From: Absidia repens
Taxonomy: Eukaryota; Mucoromycota; Mucoromycetes; Mucorales; Cunninghamellaceae
NCBI GenBank assembly: GCA_002105175.1
Contig: MCGE01000007.1
Location: 1 to 64,000 of the forward strand
DNA: 64,000 bases
Direction: 5' to 3'
Shown here: piece after piece, positions 32,207 to 45,253 of the stretch
Layout: each line of letters begins with the position of its first letter
Position numbering within the stretch: the stretch's first letter is position 1
Translations under genes and position numbers: made by a program
Notes under the pieces: model-generated
Databases searched by the model: none
What the model was told of the DNA's origin: nothing
The model's input: the letters and a program-made list of their open reading frames with translations, nothing else

Positions 32207-34078
32207 GTTTGTCAGTGAGAAGGAATAATAAAAAAAAAAAATGAAAAAAAGAGAGAAAGGGAAGGAAAGGGAAATCGCGCAAATCGCACCTTTAAAATAT
32301 TGGGCTCGCCCGCATCATCCGTGGGAACAAAAATACACAAATGGGAACATTTACTTGTCCCGGCGGGGAAATGCTTATTTGGGCGTAAAAAAAAGGTGGG
32401 TAAAGAAGAGAGAGTAGGGATAGGTTTTGGATGGAATGCGGAAGATAATTTTTCACTGTAGAAGAATACATCTACTAAAGGAAGCTGGGGAAAGGGAATC
32501 CGTAGTATGGTCTGGTGCAGTTCAGCGACAACGTGAAAAAAATAAATAAATCTGCCTCTATTTTTTGACGCCAGTGTTATGTGCTGTTCACTAATTCTCT
32601 ACGGACACTTATTGTATAGTGTGAAGGATACCTGTTCGACAATACAAACGAAACGTATGAGTCAATATGTAAAGTAAAAAGGCAAATACTTTATTGGAAA
32701 ATAGATATAAGCTCAGACAACTACATTATTTCCTGAAGTCCAATGATAATACCGTGACACCCAAGTATCTAAAGCTAATATGTTGTTGAGTATAGGGATA
32801 TGCTGAAAAGTTATGTTGCATAATAAATATGTATGATGTTAGATTAACGAGTTCTATTAAATAGGACAAATTATCCTATAGTGCGTGGCAAACTATTCTA
32901 CAGTGAACGAGGGGTGTATCATCAAAACTAAACCGAAGCACTCCTTCTCGTCTCCAACGGCACCAAGATAAAGGATAAATTATGTTGACAATTTAATTTC
33001 TTGATAAGGGCCCTATGTTGATGATGTTGTATGTGCATGGTGCTGTTTTTTATAAAAAAGGATCAAAGAAAACGTTGCTTCCTTTTGTGTCCACCAAAAG
33101 AAAAAAACGCTTTCAAATCCCGCCCACGTGAAATTTTACCCTGCCAATCAATTTTTTTTTCTCACCATCTCTTTCTTTTCGTTTTCTTTTTTTCCTTCTT
33201 CATCATTCCACTTATTTGACGTTATGATGATATTATATTGTTTCAGGACTAGTTTAGAAGGGTTTCCAGATCAGGGATTACAAGATGCAAGGGAAACCCT
33301 TTCATTTTGGATCTATGAATTAGGGCCACCATTGAGTTGACTTTGGAGTCTTCATTAGCTTACTTTAGTCTTAGTTTGTCCATATCTGTACCTAAATAAA
33401 ATGTCTCTTTTTATATACTTTGTTGAAAAATGTCCCATTAGTCTCTTTCATGTTTTGTGCAATAGATCCCGTTTTTACTGCCATCACCCCGTGTTTGATT
33501 AGTGTTGATCGTTGTTGTGCCTCAATAACAGGTGTCCCTTTAGGCCTTACCATACCTTATATAGTATATTAACAATTTTACTACGGACCCATTAAATTAG
33601 TGTAGACTATTCCTCGAATCTCACATTAGTCACCCCTAATGCTTCCAGTAGATCCTTCCAATAAATCCCTTGTTACAATGGACCCCTGGTCTTGTTGTAC
33701 TGTGTGTATCTGTCCCTTTGAGAGTTTTCACTGTTTTCTAATATATCTACGACTACATATTCCCACCCCAGTACCTAATGAAGGATTGACATTCTAGGCT
33801 ACTTCATGTAAAACATGACCCTAATTGCCGCACTACCACTTATATCAGTCAGTATAACCTCTCCCAGATAGGTCATATTATATTCACAATCCTCTTGTCC
33901 GATCCTATCATTTTATTTATCGAATTTGATGAGCGAGTGCTTCAAGCCACATAAACAAAAGGTAGATTTTTTATTCAATTCTTGTATACATATAAAACAT
34001 ACTACTATTACTGATACTACCATTACACTAATGTTCTAATCGAAAATACTATCACTAATTACTAATATCAAATATTTC
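32207..34078. other. Spacer with dispersed repeat copy B
   Basis: 1.9 kb without a supported gene. 32207-33100 is plain AT-rich DNA including the MMF1 promoter. 33110 to about 33700 is repeat copy B. 33700-34078 leads to the 3' end of MSS1 and shows only weak similarity to the other copies. Confidence 0.5.
33110..33700 (+). repeat. Dispersed ~0.7 kb repeat, copy B
   Basis: Starts TTTCAAATCCCGCCCACGTG (33111-33130) and follows copies A and C through ACTAGTTTAGAAGGGTTT, GATTACAAGATGC, CCCTTTCATTTTGGATCTA, ATTAGCTTACTTTAGTCTTA, AATAAAATGTCTC, AATAGATCCCGTTTTTACT, CTCAATAACAGGTGTCCC and CCAGTAGATCC. Closest to copy A in the first 430 nt. The internal order also suggests degenerate tandem units, since the block CATTAGTC...AGATCC occurs twice. 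Its 3' boundary is unclear. Confidence 0.88.
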
Positions 34079-36379
34079 TTATTTTCCTATGCAAAATTGG
34101 CCAAACAGAGCATCAAGGACATTTTCGACATCAATTCGACCTGTAATCCTTCCTAATGAGTTGGCAGCTTGGCGTAATTCTTCGGCCCCCAGTACAATGT
34201 CTTGCACAGGAATATCTACGTAGGAAAATATATAAATAAATGAGTCAATACCAAACCTATTCCATTTGTGTGTTTTCTTAAAATACCTAGAAAAGCTTCA
34301 AGGGATTCTAAGCACTGTTCCAAATGTTGTCGATGTCTGGCCTGAGTAATCAGTGCAGGGTTTGCAAGAGACTGGTCAAATCTAATAGGGAAAAGAAAAG
34401 AAAACAATCATAAGTATACCCCACATCGTAGTTTTTTTCCCATACAAATATCACTTGCCTTGCTTTTAATATTTGCACCATATCACGCAAAAACACATCC
34501 ATGCCTTGACCAGTTTTACAGCTAATTGACCATACTTTGCGAGCACCTGTCTCACGTTCAATCCGATCAGCCAATGCCAAAAACGAGGATGTACCAGGGA
34601 CCATATCTTGCTTATTGAGGAGTACATAGGTATCAGCGTCAATGACTTGCCGGACAATCGGATCAATGTTCACATTGTGTTGCTGTTCTGACGATTCACT
34701 GTCCAAATTCAAATTTGATAGAGACAAAAGACAAATCTTGATATCCGATAGTTCCACACGTGCCTTGGCCCTTTTGACACCTTCCATTTCAATGCGGTCA
34801 TCCGATTCCCGAAGTCCAGCTGTATCACTAAGAATAACAGGAAAACCACCCAAGTTCAAAGTCACTTCCACCACATCACGTGTCGTTCCAGGTATATCAG
34901 AGACAATGGCTGCTTCCCGCTTAGCTGATTCCACCAATCAATTTCATCCCCATTAAAAAATAAATATATCGAGTAAGTTTATTTTATATAAGATCCATCT
35001 TCATTTCTTTTGACATATAGTTAAAGTATTACCTAGTCGATTCAGTAATGAGCTTTTCCCAGCATTTGGAGGGCCAACTATGGCCACTTGAACGCCACTT
35101 CGTACAATTTCCCCAACATGTTTATCGTCCAGGTGTTGTGTGATTGTGTCCCGTAATTCTTTGATGTTTTTGATCACTATAGCAGTAAAAACAAGCAAAT
35201 AAAACAATATTATTTCACAAGTTACCCTATTTTTTTCCAAGCTTTCTTAAGAATTACCTTCATCCAAAGCACCATCTTCAATATTTTCATCTTCCCCAAA
35301 ATCGATAACCGCCTCTGTGATCGCCATGGAGTGTATAATTTTTTCACGCCAATGATCGAAAACATGACGCAAACCACCCTAGTAAAACATAGTCCATACT
35401 TTTGAGATACAGTAGAGCGATTGGTATACAAGGCAAGACATGACTTCACCTTACCTCAGCCTGTTGAAGTGCCAGTCGTCGCTGTAGTTCCGTTTCTGCA
35501 TTCAATAAATCAGCCAAACCTTCCAATTCAGTCAGATCTAATTTGTCATTATCAAATGCTCTATATGCAAGCAAAAAAATAAAAAATAGTTAGCATTGAG
35601 ATGTGCTACTCTCCAGTTTTTAGTTTACCTTCGCGCAAATTCCCCTTGTTCAGCTATTCTAAAGTACGGTAGTTCATTTAAAGCTTCAAGGATGCCATTG
35701 ATCACGGCATTTCCACCATGAATATGCAGTTCCACAATATCTTCGCCAGTAAAGCTATTCGGACCTAGAAAAGAGGCAGGGCTATGAATATCATATCATC
35801 ACATGGAAGATAAAGTGACATCTTGTTTACCTGGAAAGAAAAGGACAATACCACGATCCAGGACGTGTCCAGTCTGAGGGTGAAGAATACGGCGAAACGA
35901 GGCCCGGCGAGGTTTGATATTGTAAGCGTCTTTCGTCATTCTTTCAACCACCTATCCTTTATGTAAAATAATGAAAGAAAAAAACAAAAAAAGAAACTGA
36001 TCAGAGAACGCTGTTGATACATGTCGTTTCCAATACATATATATGCACTTACCTGTTTAGCATGAGGCCCAGAAATGCGAATAATGGCAACACCAGCCTT
36101 TCCAGGAGACGTTGACAAAGCATAAATCGTATCAGGGGTAGCTGCTAGCGTGGGTAATTCTAACGTTGCTTGTTGCGTAATAGATCTTTTTTGTCGTAAC
36201 AGTAATGAAGTGCACGGAGCAAATGGTTGATTTGACTTTGAGGATTTTGCTCGTATGGTGGTGATCGGTAAATGGACTAAATTGCGTTGACAATACCTAT
36301 GGGGTTGAGCGGGTGCCAGTGATGCAGCTATCCTAGATCTTGACCATCGTGGCGTTTTGGGTAATAGTCGAAGTATCAT
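34079..36379 (-). CDS. MSS1: Mitochondrial tRNA-modification GTPase MSS1 (MnmE/TrmE)
   Basis: Multi-exon gene. The start at 36379 opens [24 protein letters not shown], a basic mitochondrial presequence. The formyl-THF-binding N-domain follows: [51 protein letters not shown] and [20 protein letters not shown]. The inserted G domain has G1 [13 protein letters not shown]2 DIPGTTRD, G3 [10 protein letters not shown] and G4 NKQD. The protein ends [25 protein letters not shown] with the conserved C-terminal Cys of the FCIGK motif. With Mto1 it makes the 5-carboxymethylaminomethyl modification at the wobble uridine of mitochondrial tRNAs. The intron before the presequence-proximal ATG is excluded because a poly-T run (complement of 36386-36406) lies directly upstream as leader. 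Confidence 0.95.
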
Positions 36380-36751
36380 ATTGTCAAAAAAAAAAAAAAA
36401 AAAAAAACGAACAAGATCTGTCCCAAAAAATAAAGCCAACGAGTGGATTTCAAACACCGTCTTTTTTTATTACTATACCGGCAGCTGTCAAAAGTAAAAA
36501 TGAACTAAAATTCTATGACTTGGAAAAAGACATGCAAAGGAAGGAGGAATAAAAAGCAATATAATATAGGAGAAGTGTGAGTGTGTATGTGGGTGATGGT
36601 GAGGAGGGAATGGGAGTAGAGGGTAATATGAGATCAATGTATAAATAGTGAATGAATACGTTCGAATTCCTTCAAGCTTTGTAGCTGGACACAATGATGA
36701 GACTTAGAGGAGGCCAAAGAATTCCATCGGATTTGAATTTTGGCCAATGAA

Positions 36752-39700
36752 TTAGTTGGTGGTGTTGAGCCAGGTGCCTATGTACAAAACGACCCCCGAC
36801 ATAAAATACGTTAGTAAATATACACTCACACAATATACGACATTTGTCTTCTTCCTTTATTACATTATCATTAGTTGTACCGATTGTTGCCACTTGCTGA
36901 TGATTTGGTTTTTGAAGTTTTTCCATTTTGGTTCGAAGAGTATCACTGCGTTGTTTCAGGGTATACAAAACAGATTGTTGAGTTTGATACTGATAATCAG
37001 GGCTGTATTTGCGTCGCTGCCATTTTCCATTTCTATGATCAGGAGACAAAGAGACCAATTTGGGGGAAGTACTTGCCAAGCGGATTTCTTTCAGAAGTGC
37101 ATTTGTTTCAGTAGCATAGGACCGGATCTGTGATCGCACATTGGCTTCGTCGCTGTTGTCGTTGCTAGTGGTAATGGTGTTGTTGTTGTTGCTACTGTCA
37201 GTGTCGGCACCATCATCAATTGCAACATGTTGTGCTGAACGTCGTTGTTGTTTCCTATTGGTGTTGATGATTACTGGGAATTGGTCCAGCTGAAGGTGTC
37301 GAGCCATGTCACAAGATTTGAGGTGATTATTTTCAACACGAAGATAGCGGATCGCTGATTTCAAAGACTCCATCTAAGTAAGAAAAATGCAAGCATAATT
37401 TAATAACTAACCTTTTATTTTTCCCGCCTCTCCCCTAGTACATACCTGCTGAACCATATAAGCCATATTTCCCGAAGATACAGGTTCCAACGAGCTGTGT
37501 GCCGCTGATAATTCAACCTCAGACTTCTTCGCTGCTGCATGAGATGCTGAAGAGGATGATTGATTTGCTTCTTCCTTGATAGATGCTGCCTTTTTGAGTT
37601 CACCATTTTCCTGTTGTAGCACACCATATTCTGCCTTCAGGTTTTCCAATGCTTCAGAGTATATTTGTTCTTGGGATTGTGATTTTTGTAATGTTTCCTC
37701 CAAAACGACAATTTGTTCCGCTTGTTTCTTGGCAGCTTCTGTGCGTTTCTCCAATAGTTCAACCTTGACACTGGTTTCTTGTATTGACAAGTCCTAAAAT
37801 ATACATAAAACATAATTGAGTCACTCAATTGACGTACCTGAGTTTGAAAGTTTTGCATTACCTTTAACTTGATGTCTTTGAGCAATTTCAGGATTTCATC
37901 TGCATGTTGTTGTAATTTTCGATCTTTTTCATGGTCCACCATAACCTCAGCTTTCATATCAGAAGCTCGTTGAATCCAAGGGGCAATACTAGTTATAACT
38001 ATCAAAAAACAATTAGTATTTTACAATTGAATATTTTTTTTTTTCACTAACTTTTGTCCATTTTGTTGTCGTTGTCCACACGGCTAAAGGTATTTGAGAG
38101 TTCGTTTGTTAAAGATTTCAAAGTATTGAGAGAACCTTCCCACATAGTACTTTCGGCAATTTCCAATATTTCATCCGCCTTGTTGTATACGATTTGTTGA
38201 ATAACTGCAAGACTAATTTCTTCCTTACTTCCACGTTTTTCATTGACGTAATTGCCGATTTGTTTGTAGGTCTACAATTGCAGTGGAGTCACATGAGTTC
38301 AAGCAAATCAGTCAATAGCATGTTTAAAAGCATGTATCATAATGTAAAAAATATTTACCTCGAAACAGAATTTGCTAACTTTGGTGCTAATAGCGTATAA
38401 TGTCTTGAAACGATGGAGGTGTTCAGCTTTTGGTGTGAGAGCTTGTTCCGCCAAGTCCTCCAGTTGTCGGAGAAGTTTTCTAAAGGATACAAAGATGAGG
38501 ATTAGCGTATATCACATATGAAAAATAACAAATTTTATTATACCTAGCCATGATCTTGCTGTTTTTGCTTTGGACAATCAATCTCGATAAAGGTTCCAAG
38601 TAGTCGTAATCAAAGCGTTCCAAGCCTTCAGTGATTTTGATACCTATATCATTTCGTGAATACGAACCAGGGGAGGAGGATAGTGTTGATTAGTATATAG
38701 ATCCTCTCTTACCCTTCTTTTTCTTGTTTTCTTACCATCATTTTTAGCAGCATTTTCCACAGCTTGTCTGACAAATGTAAATTCAACCGTCATTCGATCG
38801 GCATTAAAGTCAAGAGCCCGAGTCAAGCCAAAGAACTGATCAACGTGATTGGACGGTCCAGTGGGTACCAAATAAACTTCAGTGAGATGTTCCAGTTGAG
38901 CGATCATTCTAATATGTCAATATAAGATAACTTGGGTAAATTGCCAGTAGAGGACATTCATTTGTTACGTCGTGATATATACCTTTGAAGTTCCATAATG
39001 CATTCAGCTTCATTGAGTTCATCTGTTCGAAGCAGTTCCACAATACCATTGATTCTGAGGCATGACATAAAAAAAAAAAAACGCCCTTTAAGGTACAATT
39101 CCAGTAATGCGTAGCTATAATCTGATACCTTACCTTCGTTCAGTTCCCAGAAGATCGTGGTATACCTGTCCCAATTTTGCAAATGTTTCTGGTTTGCAAT
39201 TCTTGATAAAAGTAACAAATCGTTTGGCGACATCACTCAACCATCCAGCACGTTGTCGTAACTACAGAAGAAAAATCATGTCAGGTAACTTGAAAAAAAT
39301 AAAAATAAATCACGACGGTAGGAGTACTTACTTCACAAACGGACACCAGACTTTCAGTAACAGTATTCATAATCTTTTCACTGATAGGGTGGTTTTGATC
39401 CAGATGCTTGATGATAAGTTCCGACTTGAATACCAAACGTTTGAATAATAAGAAGCAGGAGATGGCATCGTTTTCCGTTTTGAAGAATGCGTCAGGAAGA
39501 TAAGGCTAAAGAACGGGAGAGAGTGGCAGAGGGAATCATGTGAGTCTACTAGCATATGCTTAATCTAAGGCCCGGTAATTTACCTGAATGTAACCCAGTT
39601 TGTCCGTTGCTTGAGTTGCGTCCAGCTTTCTTAATTCCAGATCGATCGCCTTTGCTTGTGCCTTCATAACAGTTGATTGGAGTTGCATATTTAAAGACAT

Positions 39701-42470
39701 CATTGCTTGGGACTGGCTACTGAGATCCTGTTTTTCTGATTGGCGGTTTTCTTCTTTGTGCTTTAGTCTTTCCAGATCGCTTTAATAATGATATCAAGAA
39801 AAAAAAAAAAAAAAAGGCAATGGTTAGATTTTGGTTGTCATTAGATCCCTCTCTTCACTGGGTTTTTATCAATATACCTTTGAAGGAGCGCCACTAGTTC
39901 CCTGAATTGTTGAACAGTAGATTCATAGTCTGCCGCTGTTTCCTCCATTGATCTTATTCGTTCCAATTGTTCACGCAAAAGCATATCTCGATGGTCTATC
40001 GTTACCATATAAAAGAAATATGTCATAAGTATATCTCTATTTTTCAAATACGCATACTTTTCCCTTACCAATTTCAGCTTGCAATTGTTTTTCAGTTTCC
40101 AAATGGTTTTCTTCAAGTTCATCGGCCAGTTCCTTTAGAGCCTCCAGGTCGTCCACGATAGAGCGCAATTCTTCCAATTTTTCTGTGAGGTTCAAATTCT
40201 TTTCAGCCAGCTGTTCCACCAAATCTTCCGCACCAAGAGCATCGTCCAGTCGTTGTTTGAGATCCTCATTTTGATTATCGGACAATTCCAATCTTTCTTT
40301 GGTTCGAATGTATTGCACTAACAAGAAAAATAATTTCCAACAGTTATAAACTGTCGCTCTGCACCCAACTCTTTTTTTTTTTTTTGTTCTTACCTTTGAC
40401 TTCCGTCAATTCATGATTTTCCCGTTCCAGTTCTTTGATTTTTCGATTCAAATCAGTTTCATGTTCAGTAGTAGCATCGCGAAGTCTAAGCGTATATGAT
40501 AATCAAACAATGAAATAAACAGTTAGCATCTATTGCATGGAAAGAGTCATCCTTCATAAATATATACCTTAAAAGGGCGTCTTTCAATCGTTCATTGTGT
40601 CGTTCCAGTTGAATCACTTCCAGAGGGGTTTTTTCATCACCGTTGTTTTCAGGGGCCCGATTGAGGATATCTACATTTCAATACACACACACACACACAG
40701 AGAGAGAGAGAGGCGTAAGCAAAGCAAATAAAAATAATTAGTTCAGGTTTTTTTCGCATTGAAATCTCATTTTCGTTATTCATCATTGAAGCTCTTACCA
40801 GCATCCTTCCGTAAAACATCCAAATCGACAGTGATTTCTTCCAACTTGTCCTTGAGAACGTTGACTTCTTGTTGCAAGTTTTCCGCCTTTTCTTCCGCCA
40901 CTTCCTTGTCTAGAGTCATCATTTCCAAAGATTCCAAAGCATCGTTATACTTGAATTCAAAGGATTCCCTATCAGCGTCGCTTTCTTTGCTTTCCCTTTT
41001 CGCGTCTCGTAATTCCTTTTGAAGTTCGGACACCTTGTCTAGAAAAGAGGATAATACATAACCAATTAATGATCTACTGAAGAACGCTTTTATATATACT
41101 TATTGTTGTTACCTTGTAGTTTGTTGCGTAGGGTTAAAAATTGTTCAGCTTCTTCCTTGATTTTTTCATGTTCACGGTATTTTTCACGATCTTCTTGTCG
41201 TTTAGATTCCAATATCTTCAGCTTGAATCGCAATTCTTCGTAATCCTTCAAAGGTATTGTCTAGATATACATTAAACGAATCGTGATTAAACAAAAAATC
41301 AATGCTCGTCCTTTCTACCTATCATCGTCATCTTTTATTTTTTTTATTACCTGTTCTGATTTACTGAGAGGAATTGCTGTATCAAGGGCACCATAGGCAC
41401 GAGTAGTTGCTGCTTTGACTTCTGAGGGAGATTGTGTATGATCCAGAGAAATTTGCGTATTATCATCTTCAGGGCCATTGTCATGATCGCTATTATCATC
41501 GATACCATTACCGTCATCAGCCGCCTGGTCCATATCTGACGACTCATGCCCATCCATGTCTTTTGATTCATCCGTTTCTTGTCGTTGCATTTGATGCTGC
41601 TCATTAGTCTGACGTAAAGCCTGCTGTGATAGTCGTAATTTTTGTAGTTGGGTTTGTCGAAATTCTTTGGTATCCCTTTGTATCGCGTTCGAGCCCTGTG
41701 TTCCTGAGCGAGCCCTAGTTGTCGGAATGCCAATCGATTTCCCAGTACTGATCAAACTTTTACGTCCCTGTGCTGTTCCAGGTCCAATGGTGAGGCTGGC
41801 GGTTGGAGTAATACTATTGACGGAAGTCGCTCGTGGTATAGTAGGTGACGTTGAGCCAGAACTCAGTCTTTGTTGGCGTTGCTGAATACGACGTTGAGAG
41901 GAGAGCCTGGAAGGAAGCAACGTGGAGGATGGAGATGGTGTACGTTGCTGAGAAGATCGAGCAGCTGCTAAGCTTGCATCTTGAGATGGTGCGAATCGTT
42001 GATAAGAATCGGTGGAGCTACGACTTGAGCGTGAAGAGTGTTCGTCCTATGTCCGTAGTACATGGCACACCAACAGCCCAAAAAAAATATTGATAGGAAG
42101 AAAAAATCACAGTAAGTAAATATGAATATGTTTATATACATATATACACATATATTAAAAAATTACTTACCTCGCTACCACCACGAGACATGGGGGCTGA
42201 CGAAGGCGGAAGAATTTTGACTTGACTAGGACGAACAAACACACCATGATTGGTCCGACAGTCAAAGTAACGTTTTCCTTGAACTACACCGCTGTTTTTT
42301 CCAAGAGGGTCGTCCAGTTCAATACCAATCCATTTTCCAGTTTGAAAGCTAGTGGTTCCAACATATCGAATAGTACCAATCTTGTTTTGCACTTCAATCC
42401 TTGTTCCAGGGCGCAAATCAGACGACAAATCAGTAGAGTTTTCATGAGGACTGCTGTTGCGTGAGGACAT
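36752..42470 (-). CDS. DCTN1: Dynactin large subunit p150-Glued (NIP100/ro-3)
   Basis: Long gene with about 16-18 exons. The N-terminal exon (42470 to about 42172) encodes the CAP-Gly domain: RPGTRIEVQNKIGTIRYVG, GKWIGIELDDPLGKNSG, VVQGKRYFDC and HGVFVRPSQV. The tubulin/EB1-binding GKNDG motif appears here as GKNSG. A Ser/Pro/Arg-rich basic region (RSSQQRTPSPSS, RAT, RRIQQRQQ) follows, then coiled coil 1 (from about 41280 to 39850, heptads such as ELQKELRDAKRESKES), a middle dynactin domain (about 39640-38500), and coiled coil 2 (about 38000-37440). Dynactin is the dynein cofactor that tethers the motor to microtubules. The end is uncertain: an intron at 36829-36778 (GTGAGT, branch TACTAAC, CATAG) would give a stop at 36752; unspliced, the frame runs to 36672. 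Confidence 0.9.
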
Positions 42471-42740
42471 GCCAAGTGTAATAGACAATGACGTTTAATA
42501 CCAAAGGCTGTTTTATTATTGGAGTTAAAAAAAAAATAAAAATACAGAGAGGGAAAGGGAGGTAGGAAATAATAAAAAATAAAAAATAAAAAAACGAGAG
42601 AGGGCAAAATGGATTCCGGTGCAACAACCAATTTATAAAATTTTTGAGGTCGTGTTTCTGTTCAATCCAAAAAGGGTAAAAAGAGTACTGGGGCGTGAAG
42701 GAGGAAGAGTGTATATAATCTAAACTACCAGCTATACTAT

Positions 42741-44035
42741 TCAAGGATAAGAAGCTACAACAGCATGAATAGCGTCGGCCACCGAATCGAATACCCGAGT
42801 GTTGTCACCATGTAACTTGGTTTCATCGCCTTGACGGTATTTGCCAGTTCGGACTATTAAAAAAAACGATCAGCACATTTAGCAAATCATGAGTATTTCA
42901 TGATGAGGGGAAGTGGGGGGGGAGGATTCATACCTAAAAACCGATGAAGACCTAGTTCTTCAGCACCATCACCGAGATCGCTATTAACATCATCACCAAT
43001 AATTGCCACTTTTTCAGGGGAGTCTTGAAATCCACTACGTAAGCATATAAAAAGGTCAATTATACAAATCAAATCAAATCAAATCAAATCAAAGCCAAGC
43101 TTACATTTGCTTTAATGCTAATTCAAAAAAGCTACGTGTTGGCTTGCCAACTGTTATGGCACTTGATCCAGTTGCATATTCCAACGCTAACGAAGATAGA
43201 TAAGTTTATGTAAGTCACACCTTGTATATATAATCCTGTAATCAAATGTCTTCTTACCAGTGACAAACCCACCAGGACCTAATGATAATTTTTCATCCTT
43301 ATCAGCGAAATATCTGGCCTTATGAACTGCAATCAGTGGGGTATCCTTGTTATCAATCATCAATCGAAAAGCATCATTCATCTATTTTATACATAATAAC
43401 AGTGAGTGTCTTTGAGTTGTATGTACTTTTTATTCCTTTCTCTTTTACCTTGCTGTAATGGAATTCAGAAGGAGCAAGTCCTATGACTACTGCGTTAGGG
43501 TCATGCTGATCAATGCCGTCAAATTCTTCCAATGCTTCTTTCTCCATAAACAGTAAAGGCCTATTATCCAATAAAAACATGAGCAAAATACACATAGGTG
43601 TAATAATGCGACTTATTCTTCTCCCTTCCCTCCCCTTACCGAAATTGCCTGTCCTTGATGAGATCCCGGCATGCAGAGAGAGAAGTGAACACCTGTATAA
43701 AAACTGTACTATTGAGTTATCTTCTTTTTAATAACCAGCCCGTCTTTCCTATTCTTTTACTCACTTCCTTATCATTGACTTGGAAGCCTAAACCATTCAA
43801 TTTATCCACAAGTTTCTTGGAGGATACTTTTGTTGTATTAGTTGCAAACCTATAAGAAAGATACTATTAGGCGCGTCCCACAGGATACGATTTTGTTTCC
43901 GCAGATAACATACCGAAAAGGAATATTCTTGGCACGAAGAGTTTGGATTGCCTCAATAGCACCAGGGATGACTTTGGAGTCAATGTGAATCGTTCCACTA
44001 AGATCGATAAGTAATGCTTTTACTTGAGATGTCAT
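42741..44035 (-). CDS. HDHD2: HAD-superfamily phosphatase, HDHD2/LHPP type
   Basis: About six exons. The start at 44035 reads [29 protein letters not shown] motif I is DLSGT, i.e. the nucleophile Asp is present and the usual second Asp is Ser, as in HDHD2 and LHPP. Other exons give [66 protein letters not shown] (motif III Lys) and [22 protein letters not shown] (motif IV GDD), then [10 protein letters not shown]. It ends [10 protein letters not shown] with TGA at 42743-42741. Substrate is unknown for HDHD2; phosphoprotein or pyrophosphate activity as in LHPP is inference. The start faces RCF1 across a 172-nt divergent promoter. Confidence 0.9.
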
Positions 44036-44207
44036 GGGAGCGTGAGGTCAAAGGTAACAAATAGATAAAAAATCAAAACCGCCAAATTTATTCCAGTGAA
44101 AGCTGCTGATTTTTTAACGGCCGCCACCATTCGATTTTTTGGTGGCCCATGTCTTCCTTTTTTTTTTTCCTTCTTCTTTTCCAACAATTTATCAGTGACC
44201 AACGAAA

Positions 44208-44711
44208 ATGAAAGAATACACCAAGGAAGAAATGGAACAAATTCACAGAACCATGAATGGTGAATCAGCCTGGGATCGTATGAAACGCAAGTCAAGACAA
44301 GAACCCTTGGTCCCTGCAGGTAAGTGATTACTTTTATAGTTTAAAACTTGACATGACGACGAATATTGACTTTTTTCTTTTCCCTTTATATCGTATCGAA
44401 GGTGTTGCCTTGACCTGCTTTGCTTTAGTAGCGGCTACTTTTGGTGTGAAGACTGGAAACAAAGCTTACGCCAACAATATGTTCCGACTTCGAGGTAAAG
44501 TAGACCAAGTGATCATCTATCCACAGCAAGATCCATACTTAATTTATTATTATTGTATATCTTCTTTATAGTTGCTGCTCAAGGGTTCACCATCGTTGCC
44601 ATGGTTGGTGGCTCTTTATACTACACTTACAAGGAACAGAAAGACAAGGAAGCTGCCGCGCAACTCCAACAACAAACTAAAGACACATCCAGCTCTGACT
44701 CTACTGCCTAA
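44208..44711 (+). CDS. RCF1: Respiratory supercomplex factor RCF1 (HIG1 domain)
   Basis: Three exons (44208-44319, 44402-44494, 44572-44711), 114 aa. MNGESAWDRMKRKSRQEPLVPAG precedes the first transmembrane helix (VALTCFALVAATFGV), a short loop with GNKAYANNMFRLRVAAQG, and the second helix (FTIVAMVGGSLYYTY), followed by a charged Gln-rich tail. This is the HIG1/Rcf1 layout with the (M)FRxRVxAQG motif between the helices. Rcf1 sits in the inner mitochondrial membrane and stabilises complex III-IV supercomplexes. An AATAAAAATC element (44820-44829) is the likely polyadenylation signal. It is divergent from HDHD2. Confidence 0.93.
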
Positions 44712-45253
<542 letters not shown>

